From Lepus europaeus (lineage: Eukaryota; Chordata; Mammalia; Lagomorpha; Leporidae): a DNA stretch of 64,000 bases. How positions within the stretch are numbered: position 1 is the first letter of the stretch; each line of letters opens with the position of its first letter. Below, in pieces: positions 45,010-56,524 of the stretch. The translations under genes and the position numbers were made by a program. The stretch is from NCBI RefSeq assembly GCF_033115175.1, contig NC_084837.1, forward strand, positions 66,735,266 through 66,799,265. The letters run 5' to 3'. Below the pieces are notes generated by a model. That model was not told the origin of the DNA and made no database searches. It saw only the letters and a program-made list of their open reading frames with translations.

Positions 45010-45690
45010 CTCCAGGCACGGCTGCTTGTCCTCCATCCAGGCGTGGCCACTGTGTGCTCCCTCCAGGCATGGACACTGTGTCCTCCCTCAAGGCACAGCT
45101 GCTATGTCCTCCATCCAGGTACGGCCACTGTGTCCTCCCTCCAGGCATGGACGCTGTGTCCTCCCTCCAGGCACGGCCGCTGTGTCCTCCCTCCCGGCAC
45201 CGCCGCTGTGTCCTCCATCCGGGCACAGCTGCTGCGTCCTCCGTCCAGGCACGGCCACTGTGTCCTCCCTCCAGGCACGGCCGCTGTGTCCTCCCTCCCG
45301 GCACCGCCGCTGTGTCCTCCATCTGGGCACAGCTGCTATGTCCTCCATCCAGGTACGGCCACTGTGTCCTCCCTCCAGGCATGGACGCTGTGTCCTCCTT
45401 CCAGGCGTGGCCACTGTGTCCTCCCTCCCGGCACTGCCGCTGTGTCCTCCATCCGGGCACAGCTGCTGTGTCCTCCGTCCGGGCACGGCCGCTGTGTCCT
45501 CCCTCCAGCCATGGACGCTGTGTCCTCCGTCCGGGCACGGCCTCTGTGTCCTCCCTCCAGGCATGGACGCTGTGTCCTCTCTCCCGGCACCGCTGCTGTG
45601 TCCTCCATCCGGGCACGGCCCCTGTGTCTTCTGTCCAGGCATGGCCGCTGTGTCATCCGTCCAGGCATGGCTGCTGGTCCTCCCTTTACT
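45010..45690. repeat. 26-bp minisatellite, about 26 copies, with higher-order structure
   Basis: Unit of the type GGCACGGCCGCTGTGTCCTC plus CCTCCA (26 bp). Variants differ at a few positions (CATGGAC, CACAGCTG, CACCGCCG, GTACGG). Marked variants recur at 234 bp (nine units), for example CCATCCAGGT at 45111 and 45345, and CCAGGCATGG at 45141 and 45375. CTCCCG occurs at 45191, 45295, 45425 and 45581, all multiples of 26 apart. Since 26 is not a multiple of 3 and the unit lacks stops, long open frames arise in several frames on both strands. These are not genes. Confidence 0.96.
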
Positions 45691-46094
45691 GCCACTGCTT
45701 TTGTGCTGGTTGTTCTGTTCCCATACTCTAAAGGACAAGAATTGTCTCCTTCAAGCGGCCCTTGCTCTTAAGCCCTTCCAGGGGCCTTCTTGTTCAGCTT
45801 CACCACTGGAAAGACATGCTTGGGAAACCATGAGCAATCCCCATAAGGCAGGAAGAGGAATTTGGGTATTAAATTCAGCATAGCACATGAGTGAAGGCGA
45901 CACCTCATCTCTCCATGCAAGGCCTGCTTAGCAACTGAGTGCAGGAGCTGCCAGAGGAACTGTCTAGGCATAGCAAAGCATTGTGGGAGGTGTCTCAAAA
46001 CAAAGATCCCGACTGACTCCGTAAGTAATTCCCTACAAAAATCCATCCCATTGCCTTCTTGCCCCTTGTACCACCCCAACCTGCACTCCCACAC

Positions 46095-46119
46095 ACATTG
46101 TGTGTGTGTGTGTGTGTCA
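46095..46119. repeat. (TG)n microsatellite
   Basis: About ten TG units. Confidence 0.9.
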
Positions 46120-46215
46120 TTATTAGGACCCAGAGGTTCATCCGCCTCTGCCATCAGATATTTTTTGAGCTCTTACACCATACAGAACATTTTACTGGGG
46201 CTCAGGCTCTGGTTA

Positions 46216-46515
46216 AGAGTTGAGCCCTTGGGGCCCATGTTGTGGCGCAGTGGGTTAGGCCACTACCTTTGTTGCCGGCATCCTATGTCTGAGCGCCAGT
46301 TCAAGTTCCAGCTCTGCCAGTTCAAGTTCTGGCTGCTCTGACCCTGCTACTGTGCCTGGGAAGACAGTGGAAGATGGTCCAAGTACTTGGGCCCCTACCA
46401 CCCACTTGGGAGACCCGAGTGGAGTTTCTGGCTCCTGGCTTTGGCCTGGCCCAGATCCAGCGCTTTGTGGCCGTGAGAAAAAGATGAAAGATCTTTGTCT
46501 CTCCCTCGCTTTCTG
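46216..46515 (+). mobile_element. Old C-type SINE
   Basis: Head GGGGCCCATGTTGTGGCGCAG, with the segment AGTTCAAGTTC repeated (46298-46329). 3' tail lost. Confidence 0.82.
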
Positions 46516-46519
46516 ATCA

Positions 46520-47225
46520 AATCCTCAGAGTCCTCCCTGTGCAGTTGGGAGGTGGGATCATTAGTGAAAGAACTGGCTGTGTCCCGCATGTGGAGTGAGT
46601 GCTAAGTGTCACACCGAGACATCTCCAAGGGCTGGGGGGCCCTGGGAAAGTTTCCTGGAGGAGCTCAGAGGGGCAGTAGTGTGGCTGGAGGAGAGGGAGA
46701 GGTTGTAGGGGATGACACCCAGAGCACCATCCTCAAAGGAGGGAGGAGCCCTTATGCAGCCAGCCCTGAAGGAGGCAGCTCCCTTCCCAGAGAGTAGAAG
46801 CCCCGTGTTTCTCAGAGGGGAGAGAGCCTTGAAGGAAGGGTTTGGAGAGAAACCCTGCTTCTAACGGAAAGGGCTCACAGATTCCTCTCCATGGCTTCTG
46901 TGTCCTGGTGCGTCAGACCCACCAGACGCGGTGCCACGCCTTCATCCACTCGTGTTCCTGCCAGGCCCGTTGCTGGATGCTGGGCACACGGGACCACCAC
47001 GGATGCTGCAGAGTGCAGCACCTGTTTCTCAGAGTGCACACCAGGGCGCACCCTCAGCATGCTAATCACACAGGCCCTAGGGCCACCCCGCAGACCTACA
47101 CTTACTGTATCAGGGTCTCAGCGCCGGCCCCGAGAATCTGCGTTCTCAACAGTCCCCAGCCTCTTGTGCAGCTGAAGTTTAAGGCCGCTGGCCTGGTGAC
47201 ACTGCAGGCTACTCTCTGTGGCCGC
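46520..47225. other. Intergenic, upstream of SORD
   Basis: No gene recognised. GC content climbs toward the CpG island. Confidence 0.45.
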
Positions 47226-47226
47226 T

Positions 47227-47720
47227 GTGTCTGCTTGGATGTGAGCCAGACTCACACGGGCGACTGCGCGCCCCCGACTCCGCCAGCCCCCTTTTCAGCC
47301 CCTCTGGCCTAGGGGTTGCCCGGGAACAGAAAGCCCCGCCTCCGCACGCTAACCCCGCCCCGCCTGTCAAGGGTGAGGAAACCCCGCCCCCGAGCACGCC
47401 GCCCAGCCTAAGCTCCGCCTCCCGGCGGTTACCCTGGACCCTCCGCGGGGCCGTGATCCCAGCGACCACAGGTCGGCCAGACTCCAGTCTCCAGCCGGCA
47501 GCCACAGCAGTGAGAAAGCGACATGGCGGCAGCGGCCAAGGCCGAGAACCTCGCCCTGGTGGTGCACGGACCCGGCGATCTCCGCCTGGTAAAACGGGAA
47601 GCAGGGTGGGCCGGCCGCCTCGCTCCCCTCTGAGCCCTGCACGGTCCCGATCCCCAGTCCCAGTGCTGTGCGGACCCCGCGCTTCCCGCGCCCATGTCGC
47701 CCCCGGCCCCGAGCTGGTTG
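47227..47720 (+). promoter_or_regulatory. SORD: SORD CpG-island promoter
   Basis: A GC-rich, CpG-dense block surrounds SORD exon 1. GC boxes (Sp1-type) stand at 47353-47360 (CCCCGCCC) and 47382-47390 (CCCCGCCCC), with another GC-rich CTCCGCCTCC at about 47413. No TATA box is seen at the expected place. This fits a dispersed-start, broadly expressed promoter. The transcription start is not determined. Confidence 0.85.
47523..47588 (+). CDS. SORD: SORD exon 1, sorbitol dehydrogenase N-terminus
   Basis: Sorbitol dehydrogenase (EC 1.1.1.14) oxidises sorbitol to fructose with NAD+, the second step of the polyol pathway, in the cytosol as a zinc-dependent tetramer. ATG at 47523 in GCGACATGG context. 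The exon encodes MAAAAKAENLALVVHGPGDL and RL, ending in phase 0 at a GTAAAA donor. The Met-Ala-rich start and LVVHGPGDLRL are characteristic of mammalian SORD. The 5'UTR lies within the CpG island. No upstream in-frame start is needed. Confidence 0.93.
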
Positions 47721-48319
47721 TCACGCGGGTCGGGGTGAGGGGTTAGAGGTTGTCGCTAAGGGAGGATCTTGTGTGCCTCCCGGAACCCAGCCCCGTGGCT
47801 GGCACGTGGCAGGCGCCCAGGGTGGTTGCTAACTTGATTGAAGCTTCCTCCCTCCTTTGCCAGCCTCTTTGCCATTGCAGTTTTCAGGAGAGATGGGAGG
47901 GAGGGTGCCTGGTTTAGGACCTGCGCTGATTTCTAGTCTGGGCAGACAGCGCAGGGCGGAAAGAGGCGCGGGGGACGCTTAAAAGCATTGGAATTTCTCT
48001 CTAATCTCCCTTGCTTGAAACTGACAAAGCCTGCCTCGCAGGATTATTGTGATCACGAGAGAATCCAGCACTCTGAGGGCTCCGACAGGGCCGGCTTCGC
48101 CTTGCCTTCCAGGCTGGGCCTCCACCTGCGGGATTTCTGGGGCTCCCTTGCCTGCATCAGACTTAGGGTCTTCACAGTCCTCAGGCCACCAAAGCTCTTA
48201 TCTCCCAGCTCTGCTCCTCCACCTCTGGCTCACTTCCCAGCCCCTTTCGGCTCTCTGGTCCCTTTAGAACGTTGTTTATATCTCCTCCTGCCTCAAACCC
48301 TGCCTTTTGCCTCTCCACT

Positions 48320-48340
48320 CCCCCCCCCGGGGGGGGGGGG
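48320..48340. repeat. C9G12 homopolymer palindrome
   Basis: Nine C directly followed by twelve G. May be a genuine G-tract/C-tract junction or a sequencing or assembly artefact. Confidence 0.8.
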
Positions 48341-51240
48341 CTCATGAGGCCAAAGTTTAGGGAGCCACAAAGTTTAGAGTCAGCCCTTCAATCATGCCAG
48401 TGTTCCCTTGACAAAGTCCATCTCAGATGGGCCTGGGGTGGCGGTGAGTCAGGGCGGCTGCCAGCCAGCTCTGCTCCCCAGCACCCCCTTCTCCCCAAGA
48501 ATGCATTAGGATCCCAACTGGAGGGACTCAGATTACCCAGGTGGCAGTTTGGAGCGCTCAAGAATCTTTGGCCTCCCTCCCCACAGGGCGCCAGAGTTTG
48601 GAATCAGTTTCAGATTATTCAGACTCCCTGACACCCCCTCCAGACCATCCAGCAGCCTGTGGACCCCAGACTTAAAAGAACCCTTGCTCGGGTTCCCCAA
48701 TGTGATAGGCTTGGTGAAGGAACAGCCAAGACAAGAACTCAGAAACCCAGATGCTCATTTCTAGCTCATTTCCACTCACCTCAGAACCTGCACCTGAGGT
48801 TCTGAACAGCAGTGACCCTGTTAGTGTTTATTGCTGTAAAGCCCAGATGGCGCGATGGGGAAGAGAAAGCAGTTCAACTCTGCACAGATTACACATTGAT
48901 CACACATTTACTAGATGAGAAAGACACCACGCACTGATGGGGGGCCCAGAGACGTAGAGGACACAGCTCTGCTCGCAGGCTGCCCAAGAGCCACTGACAA
49001 ACGCAGTTATGACCCAAGGGCTTTGATGGAGGCCACAGAGCAAATGCCTCGAAGGCAGGGCCGCTAGCCCTCCATCTGTTCAGGGCGTGTTTAGGTTCTT
49101 GTACTTAGTAAGCAGCAGACCCAGGATCACACCGCACGTTCCGCTCCGCCTTCATGCCTGAACTCATGCCCTAGGTGGCTGCGCAGGCAGAACCCCTCCG
49201 TCCAGGGGATAACCCTTGAAAACTGTAAGTGGGGAGAACTCCCCTTACAGCTGAGCCCATCAGCTCTGCATTAGAAGCCACTCTAGGGTTGGATTAGGGG
49301 CTGGGTGGGGCTCGCTGTATCTTAAAAGCTGGAGAAAACATTTTGGGCTGGAGAATTTCACCTGGGGCTGTGGGGCTGCTGGGTTAAAGGGTTGATGGGT
49401 GGAGTCAGGAGGTTCATTTTGAAAGTGTGAGGTGTTTCTTAGGGGGTCATTTGCTAGACAGAAGAGTAGATCAGAATGACGACATCAGGTCCAAAGACTT
49501 AGGACGTCTCTGGGACAGTGCCGCAGGGTGTTCTGGGCAGGCCCCTTGGGCACCAGGGGCTGGAGATGTAGATTCGGGAGTCACTGCTGCTTTACTGAGT
49601 GATACTGCGCCTCCTCCAGGGGGCGTCGGGGATGGATCAGTGATTTGACTGACACAATGACTGAGGGGCATGACTGGCAGACTTCAGGGCACTGTCCCGT
49701 ACAGCGGTGAACCATCCTGGCCCAAATAGCGTCCTGCTGGGAAACGGCGGAAGCCTGGGCTTTACCGAGGCTGAGGGACTGTGCAGAGGCAGAAGGAGAG
49801 AACTGGAGGCCGCTACCCTGGAGAAAGCCCCGACCTGGAGAGGAGGCGGCAGAAAGAGCTGTCAGCAGAGGAGACTGGCCAGGGAGGCCTGTGTTGCTCC
49901 GGGGGCACCTGCAACCCAACCACCCCGGATCTTGGTCACCTCCCTCCCAGACACATTCTCCCCCTAGCACTCGCCCCCCACAAGGGTATCTCTGCTTCTC
50001 CTCCTCTTTCTTTAAGGCCCGCAGGGTCACTGGTTCGGTACTGGGTTCGGTAGTAAACCAGGGATAGCAACAGGGAGGAACAGACTTGGCAACGTTTTGA
50101 GGGAAAATGACCTGCTCTCAAGGCGGGGGAACACCAACATGGACAGCCAGGATTTCCAAGGTGCAATGACTTCAATCAGTGATTGCACTTGGGGGTAACC
50201 GGAAACAGGAATGAGGTCACGTGCCAGACAGGGGTCAGTATGGGTTTCTCTCCCGGCCCTGTTGCTGCTGGTTCTGTGACAGCACTAGCTGTTTTCTGCT
50301 TCAGTTTCCCCTATGGAAGTGAGGGTGGCGGCGGGCTGGGCGCTGCAAGAGGCCCAGCGCCGCCTCAAGCACAGCCAGAGGGCACCCTTTAACCACATTG
50401 TTAGAAAGTGGGCCCAGGCCAGGAGCTTGTGTTCATTACAACAAACAGTTGTTTTTAATGGGGAAATGAATTACTGGCTCATAAAGTTGGGATATAATAA
50501 AACAAGCAAATTCGTTTTTCTGCACGGGAGCCATGTTTGCCGTGGGGGCTGGCTTGCTTATTTAATGTGCTGGGGTTGACTTGAATGGTAAGGAAATTGA
50601 TGGGCATGCGCCTGGCCCTTTAATGCAGAGCTTCTGTGTTAACCCTCTGGGGTGGAGGACCAGTTTCGTTTTCATTTCCACTCGGCCACAGGTTCACGTT
50701 TGCATTGCTGCATTCGGATGTGGCAGCAGTACCAAATACTATCAGCATTTCTAGATGCCCCTGGGATTCTTGGCATCATAAAGCAGTGCCAGTTCATCAG
50801 GGACGCTCCGTCTCCCTTGTTCCTGACAGCCAGATCTTCCAGCTGCCAGGCCCGAGCCCCTGGACAGGGAGAAGAATGGGAACAAAACAGCCTCCGCTCT
50901 CGGGGAACTGAGCACCACCGAGGGGATGTAGGCAGGTTTTGGTTTTAGCATGGGCTATAGGAGTAAACAAGCCAAAGGAGAAATAATTCTTGTAGAATGA
51001 TGGGTTGACATTGTTTAACTACAAAGGGCAGAGAAAATGATTTCCCACCATCAATCAAGTTTAAACATTAGTCAGGGTTCCAAGAAGCTGTGTCTTGAGT
51101 TTTTGCTTTTTCAGGAAATGTCTTACACTCTAGGTCAAAAGAATTCCTTTGTTAATATTTTTAAAAAATAAGACAGTTGTACATTTATAATTCAACACGC
51201 TGAAAATGTCCTCTCCTGTACTATTAAGATTTTTGGGTGA

Positions 51241-51620
51241 AGGATGGGCATTGTGGCATGGCAGGGTAAGCCATGGCTTGGGTCGCGGACATCCTCTATC
51301 GGAGTACCTGGGTTCAAGTCGCAGTGACTCTGCTTCCCACCGAGCTCCCTGCTAGTGCATCCTGGGAAGCAGCAGGGGATGGCTCAAGTGCTTGTGGGAG
51401 ACCCCGACAGAGTTCCCGGCTCTGGGGGATGAACCAACCACAGGGCCCTAAGCATTTGAGCTATCCTCCACTGCCTTCCTAGACATGTTCGTAGGGAACT
51501 AGATTGGAAATGGAGCAGCTGGGATTTGAACCCACGCTCTGATATGGGGTGCCAATAACACTAGCAGCGGTTTCCATGTACCACAATGCCGGCCCTTAAA
51601 ATATTAAAAAAGAAAAGAAA
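51241..51620. mobile_element. Fold-back (inverted) SINE pair as one insertion
   Basis: The left half (about 51241-51430) is a + SINE head and body. The right half (about 51433-51597) is the same region reversed, ending in CACAATGCCGGCCC and then an A-rich stretch. A 13-bp duplication AAGATTTTTGGGT encloses both halves (51226-51238 and 51621-51633). Both halves are diverged. Confidence 0.78.
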
Positions 51621-52404
51621 AAGATTTTTGGGTAAGGAGAAGGGGACTGTATAACGACGTGGTATGGGCACCGGCGGCTCAGATGGTTCTCAGCATCAGG
51701 TCTTTTTCCCTGGTTAATTTTGCCACCACGTGACACAGCCAGCTGCTCCTATGTGATCAGATTAAAGGGTGCCAAGGGTCTAAGGAGCTGCTGGATTAAA
51801 CATGACCTCTCCCAGCCCCCCAGATGCAGACTTCCTTAACCCTTTCTTATCAAAGCTGGACACAGACCTTTTCTTCTTGAAACTGACTCAAGTCCCAGGC
51901 ACCTGAGACTGAAAATAGAATCCGAAGTTCTTCAGAAAAAGGGTTACTAGGGAGAAGTGTAAAGCCCAACCAAGCACCTCTCTTCCCTTTACTCAAGCCA
52001 AACCAGACTGAACACTCCAAATTCCAAACAGGAAACTGAACCCAGCCAACACTGCCAGTCGCGATGAGAAGTCAGTGTCTTTGCAAACCGCCCCAAGGCA
52101 CAAAGCACACACTAGGCAGTGCACACAGGCAGAGAAGGCTGCAGTGCAGGAAGAGCAGCTGTGTCCTGACCAGAGGATTTAGAATGTTGGGTGTGGGGCA
52201 AACTTCTCTTTCAGAACTGCATGCCAGATTAAGGAGAAATATGCACACAAAGTTAACAAATGCACCATACAGGCGATCGATTTAGAAGTCATTTACTGTG
52301 GTTGTTAAAACTGGCTCCCCCCAACCAGATTTATGCTGAGAACGTTGATTACTGGGAAAAAATACACTCAAATTTTGCAATGTGATATTCAGCTCAACAA
52401 TTTT

Positions 52405-52718
52405 TTTAAAAAAATTCATTTTATTTATCTGAAAAGCAGAGTTAGAGAGAGAGAGGAAGGGAGGGAGAGACAAAGACATCTTCCATCTGCTTGCTGGTTC
52501 ACTTCCCAAATGGCCAAAGCCAAAAGCCAGGAGCTTCCTTCAGGTCTTCCATGTGGGTACAGGGGCCCAAGGACCTGGGCCATCCTCCATTGCCTTCCCA
52601 GGCACATTAGCAGGGAGCTGGATCAAAAGTGGAGCAGCTGGGTCTCGAACCAGCACCCATATGAGATGCCAGCGCTGCAGGCGGTGACTTTACCCACTTT
52701 GCCACAGCGCCGGCCCCA
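52405..52718 (-). mobile_element. C-type SINE, minus orientation
   Basis: AAAAAATTCATTTTATTTATCTG ... GCCACAGCGCCGGCCCC. Followed by CAGCTCAACAGTTTTTAAAA; the left flank is CAGCTCAACAATTTTTTTAAAA, an imperfect target duplication. Confidence 0.93.
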
Positions 52719-55700
52719 GCTCAACAGTTTTTAAAATGCATGAGGATTCAGTTACATAGCCCTGAACACACTGAGCACTTGCTGTGGCTGACAGACTAGA
52801 GTATCCAGGTAAACTCCAAGCACTGTGTTTTTGCTTGCTGTAAGGACCATTTGCTAAGCTTGTGTGTGGATACGTGCACGCACGTGGGATGAGGAGAACA
52901 TTTTGACCTCCTGGGCTCTGCTGAGAATGGAACCCTCCTTTTGCTGTCCTGCGTGGATTCAGTACTGAGTGGTGGGCGAATGCAAAGAAGAGCAAGGAGT
53001 CAGCTTCCCAGCCTGGTGAGGACGGGAAGACTGTAGCGGGAAGTGACACCAGAACGCTAGTCCCAGGAAACAACCACCTGGATGTCCCCAAACACCAGTC
53101 CCAACACAGTCAAACCCAAGTCTCCCAAGTTCCCTCGGGGATTAGGAAGTCAGCCCAAGACACCTGCCGGTGGGTCTTGAAGGAGGGCAGAAGGGGCCCC
53201 GGGAAGGCGAGTGAGTACAGAGCCAGTATTGCGGAGCTGGAGATGAAATGGGCCCAGTGGCCACCACAGGAGGGCGTGAGGATTTTCTAGGGCCTCTGGG
53301 GACTTTAAAACAGATTTGCATTCTACAGAGATTCTTATTAGCAGAATACAGGGTGGGTGGAGCCAGGAGAGCCTGGGCTGGAGACTAGCGTAGTGGACTT
53401 TGGGAGAGCATCCAACCCTCTACTTTGACCGTGAGTACGCCAGAACTGACGGCGACAACAAAGTCTCTTACGACAGAATGGTCGATGGGGAACCTTTGCA
53501 TTTTCCTCCCACCTTCCAAACGCCTTTCAAGTCAGCAAGGGGATGGGAAAATGGAGGGAGAAGGCCCGCAAAAGTAGGGGCTCCTGCTCCCCAGAAACGT
53601 GCAGAGCAGTTCCCACAGGTCCAAGGAGGTTGCTGAGGACCTGGCCATGTGGCCTTGCTCCGGTCCCTCTCGCTCCGGCAGTGAGGAGAAGGGGGGGGGG
53701 GGTCTTTCCAACAGACCCAGTCAAGCCTGGAGCCCTACTTCACCGGCTTCTGAATTCTACCCTTTCCAAGAGCAGCCGCATTGTGTTAAAACTCACATGA
53801 AAAGGTCGGGAACACAGCTTTTCCCAAAAAAACTACTGAAACTACCTCACCCCTACACACAGACAAGGTTGCCGGGAGCTTTGTGCAGGCATAGTGTGAG
53901 TGAGCCAGTGATGGAAAGGGAACTTTGGCTTTCTTTGAGTTGGCACTCCCTCTTAGGATTATCCTCACATGGAGGAGGAAGCTGAGGAACAGAGGTTTCA
54001 TAACTACCGGGAAGGACACAGCTGGGGGCGGGGCGGGCGCCTGGCGTGCACCTGCACTGCTGGTTCCAGGGTTCTTCGCGAGCCACCTGGGTTGGTAGGA
54101 AGACGGCAGGGGCGTCTTCCCTCGGTTTCTCCTTGTGTTGAGGCCCTTGCTCCAACCCAGGCAAGGCGCGCGGAGGGCGTGGGCGGCAGTAGAGGGGAGC
54201 TGGCTGGGGGGGATGAGAGAGAGGCACCTGAGATGATTCCGTGTTCCCAGAGAGAGTTCTTCCCAAAGGGCTTCCACCAGTTCCTGTGGGGTGGCGGCAG
54301 GGGGAGTGGGAGCAGCCGAAGGGGACGCAAGGCCGACTGAGGGTCACGCATGCCCTCTGACAGATGTTGGAAGAGTTACTCAACTCCTTCACACACTTGT
54401 TACTGAAAGAGAGAAATCCTGATCAAGTGTGCCTGGATCACAGTGAAAGTCCAGGGTCTCAGAGGAGCTGAGAAACTGAGAGATGGCAAAAAGCACTACT
54501 GAAATCTGAGACAGAAAAGGAGATTAAGTAAACAGTCCACACACAAAAAAGGCGAGGCTTTGGGTCAACCCTGCTGTGAAACGTTGCGGGCCATGCTTAG
54601 GACAAGCTCTACAAACCCGTGTGCTGCTCTGAACATGGTCTTGCACTCCGGTGGCACGTCTCCTGCAGAGAGGGGAGGCAGGAGCCCGCCCGGGTTGTCT
54701 GGGTGGTTAGACGCCAAAGTTGTGGCAGAGAGGCAAGATCTCCCCCAACTGTGTTTGGCGCTAAGGCAAAAAAACGGGCGTTCTGGCACAGCACCCTCTA
54801 GTGTCTGAAAGAGTCACTGCAGCTTTGCCTGCGTGGTAAGGGCAGGTCGGTCAGTTTGTTTAAGATTACAACAGTAATCTCTCCTGACCCAAGGCCTACT
54901 TGGTGTACCCAACTGTCGCTCTGACCTTGCATCTCACCACCTACCCAGCCCCAAATGGGGTGTTAAGACTCGGCCTGGCTAGAGACAAAGATATGAAGAC
55001 CGTGGAATTTTCTATTGCCTGTAGCAGAGAGAGTAGATGCCGGTCCGTTTCCGGAATAAAGGTCTTAGTCTTGGGCGCAGTGTAACCTGCAGTTTGGAAC
55101 TGCACCCTGTAGAACACCAACAGCAGTCCCCGATGCTGCATAACGTCAGTCTTCTCCGAGGAGGGTGTTGGGGGCAGACAGCTATGCTGAGGGATCCCCT
55201 CCCTTCCCTGCTCTTGCACGCAGTTTAAATGGTGAAGAGGCAAAAACCTGCCTCGCTCCCCCTTCCTCCACGGCAGGCTGCGTCCCGCGATCTGATCCCG
55301 TGGACAGCAGGGTAATCAGAGAAGGCAGCACCTAGAGTTAGTGTGATCATTAAGGCACCGAGCGCACAGCACTTGATGAGCTTTAGGGTAGTCACCTGGA
55401 GCCCTGTTTCACAGGAGGAGTTTGAATGAGCACGGGGCTTCTCAGAAAGTGCTGGGAACAGGGGATGAGTGAGATCCTCCTGTGGAGGCACTGTTCTGGA
55501 GAGGGGTTATTTAACAGCACACACACCCGGGGTTGTGGCCGGGTGCCCAGGAGATAGAAAGCATGGCTGGGGCCTCAATGTGTTTATTCTCGTTAGCAGG
55601 GCAGTAATGAGCAGCCCGTGTCTCGTGTTCTGTGGGGTCCTCCAGTGCCGTGGGGCTGCCTGTATAGCAGCTGGGGAGGCTTTTGGAAGGAGACGAGCTG

Positions 55701-55911
55701 GGAGCACCCTGCTCAACATCCTCATCACCTGATGGACAGCTCTTGGCATCACCCCTGCAGGAGGAAGGACGTAGTCCACCCTGAGTGCAGTGGGGTCCAG
55801 GGGAAGCAGGCATGGTGTCAGACACGTGGGCCGAGCTACAACACGGCCTCACTGTGAATGTTTTACATCCCTTCTCTTCCTGACTGCCTTCAAGGAATTA
55901 ATAGAACGAAC

Positions 55912-55929
55912 ACGGGGGGGGGGGGGGGA
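55912..55929. repeat. Poly(G) run
   Basis: About 17 consecutive G immediately before a SINE. Confidence 0.9.
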
Positions 55930-55934
55930 CAGTG

Positions 55935-56231
55935 TGACATCATGGCACAGCGAGTCAAGCTGCTGCCTGTGACGCCCTCAGAGTCCCATACTGGAGTGCT
56001 GGTTTGAGTCCCTGCTGCTCCGCTTCCAGGCCTGCCTCCTGAGAATGCAACCAGAAAGCAACAGAAGGTGGCCCAAGTGCCTACCACCCACCCGGGAGAC
56101 CAGGATGGAATTCCAGGCTTCTGGCTTGATCCTGAGCCAGCCTTGACCATTGTGGCCACTTCCTCTCTTTCTTTCTCCCTCCCCCTCTCTCTGTCGCTCT
56201 GCCTTTCAAATAATAAGTACAATAAATCTTT
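55935..56231 (+). mobile_element. Old C-type SINE
   Basis: TGACATCATGGCACAGCGAG head, tail TTTCAAATAATAAGTACAAT. Confidence 0.85.
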
Positions 56232-56503
56232 TAAAAATATTTATTTATTTGAGATGTAGAGTGACAGAGAGGGAGGAAGAGACTGAGAGAAAGGTCTTCC
56301 ATTTGCTGGTTACTCCCCAGATGGCCGCAACAGCCAGAGCTGAGCCAGTCTGAAGCCAGGAGCCAGGTGCTTCTTCCAGGTCACCCACACGGGTTCAGGG
56401 GCCCAAGCACTTGGCCATCTTCTACTACTTTCCTAGGCCATAGCAGAGAACTGGATCAGAAGAGGAGCAGCTGGTACTCGAACCAGTGCCCATATGGGAT
56501 GCC
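56232..56503 (-). mobile_element. C-type SINE inserted into the tail of the previous SINE
   Basis: 17-bp duplication AAGTACAATAAATCTTT at 56215-56231 and 56504-56520. The duplicated word is the A/T-rich tail of the older SINE. The head of this copy is truncated. Confidence 0.93.
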
Positions 56504-56524
56504 AAGTACAATAAATCTTTAAAA

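Noticed and set aside
45010-45690. CRISPR-like array
   Set aside because: Units are contiguous with no unique spacers, and the host is a mammal.
44931-45883. Long open frames (up to 316 codons) on both strands
   Set aside because: They run through the 26-bp minisatellite, whose unit has no stops and is not a multiple of three. No start context, splice sites or protein family support them.
46842-47312. 156-codon open frame just upstream of SORD
   Set aside because: GC-rich chance frame overlapping other frames. No recognisable domains, and it runs into the CpG island in a way that suggests no real gene.
53400-54392. Overlapping open frames on both strands in SORD intron 1
   Set aside because: High GC lengthens chance frames. 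No family resemblance or splice evidence.
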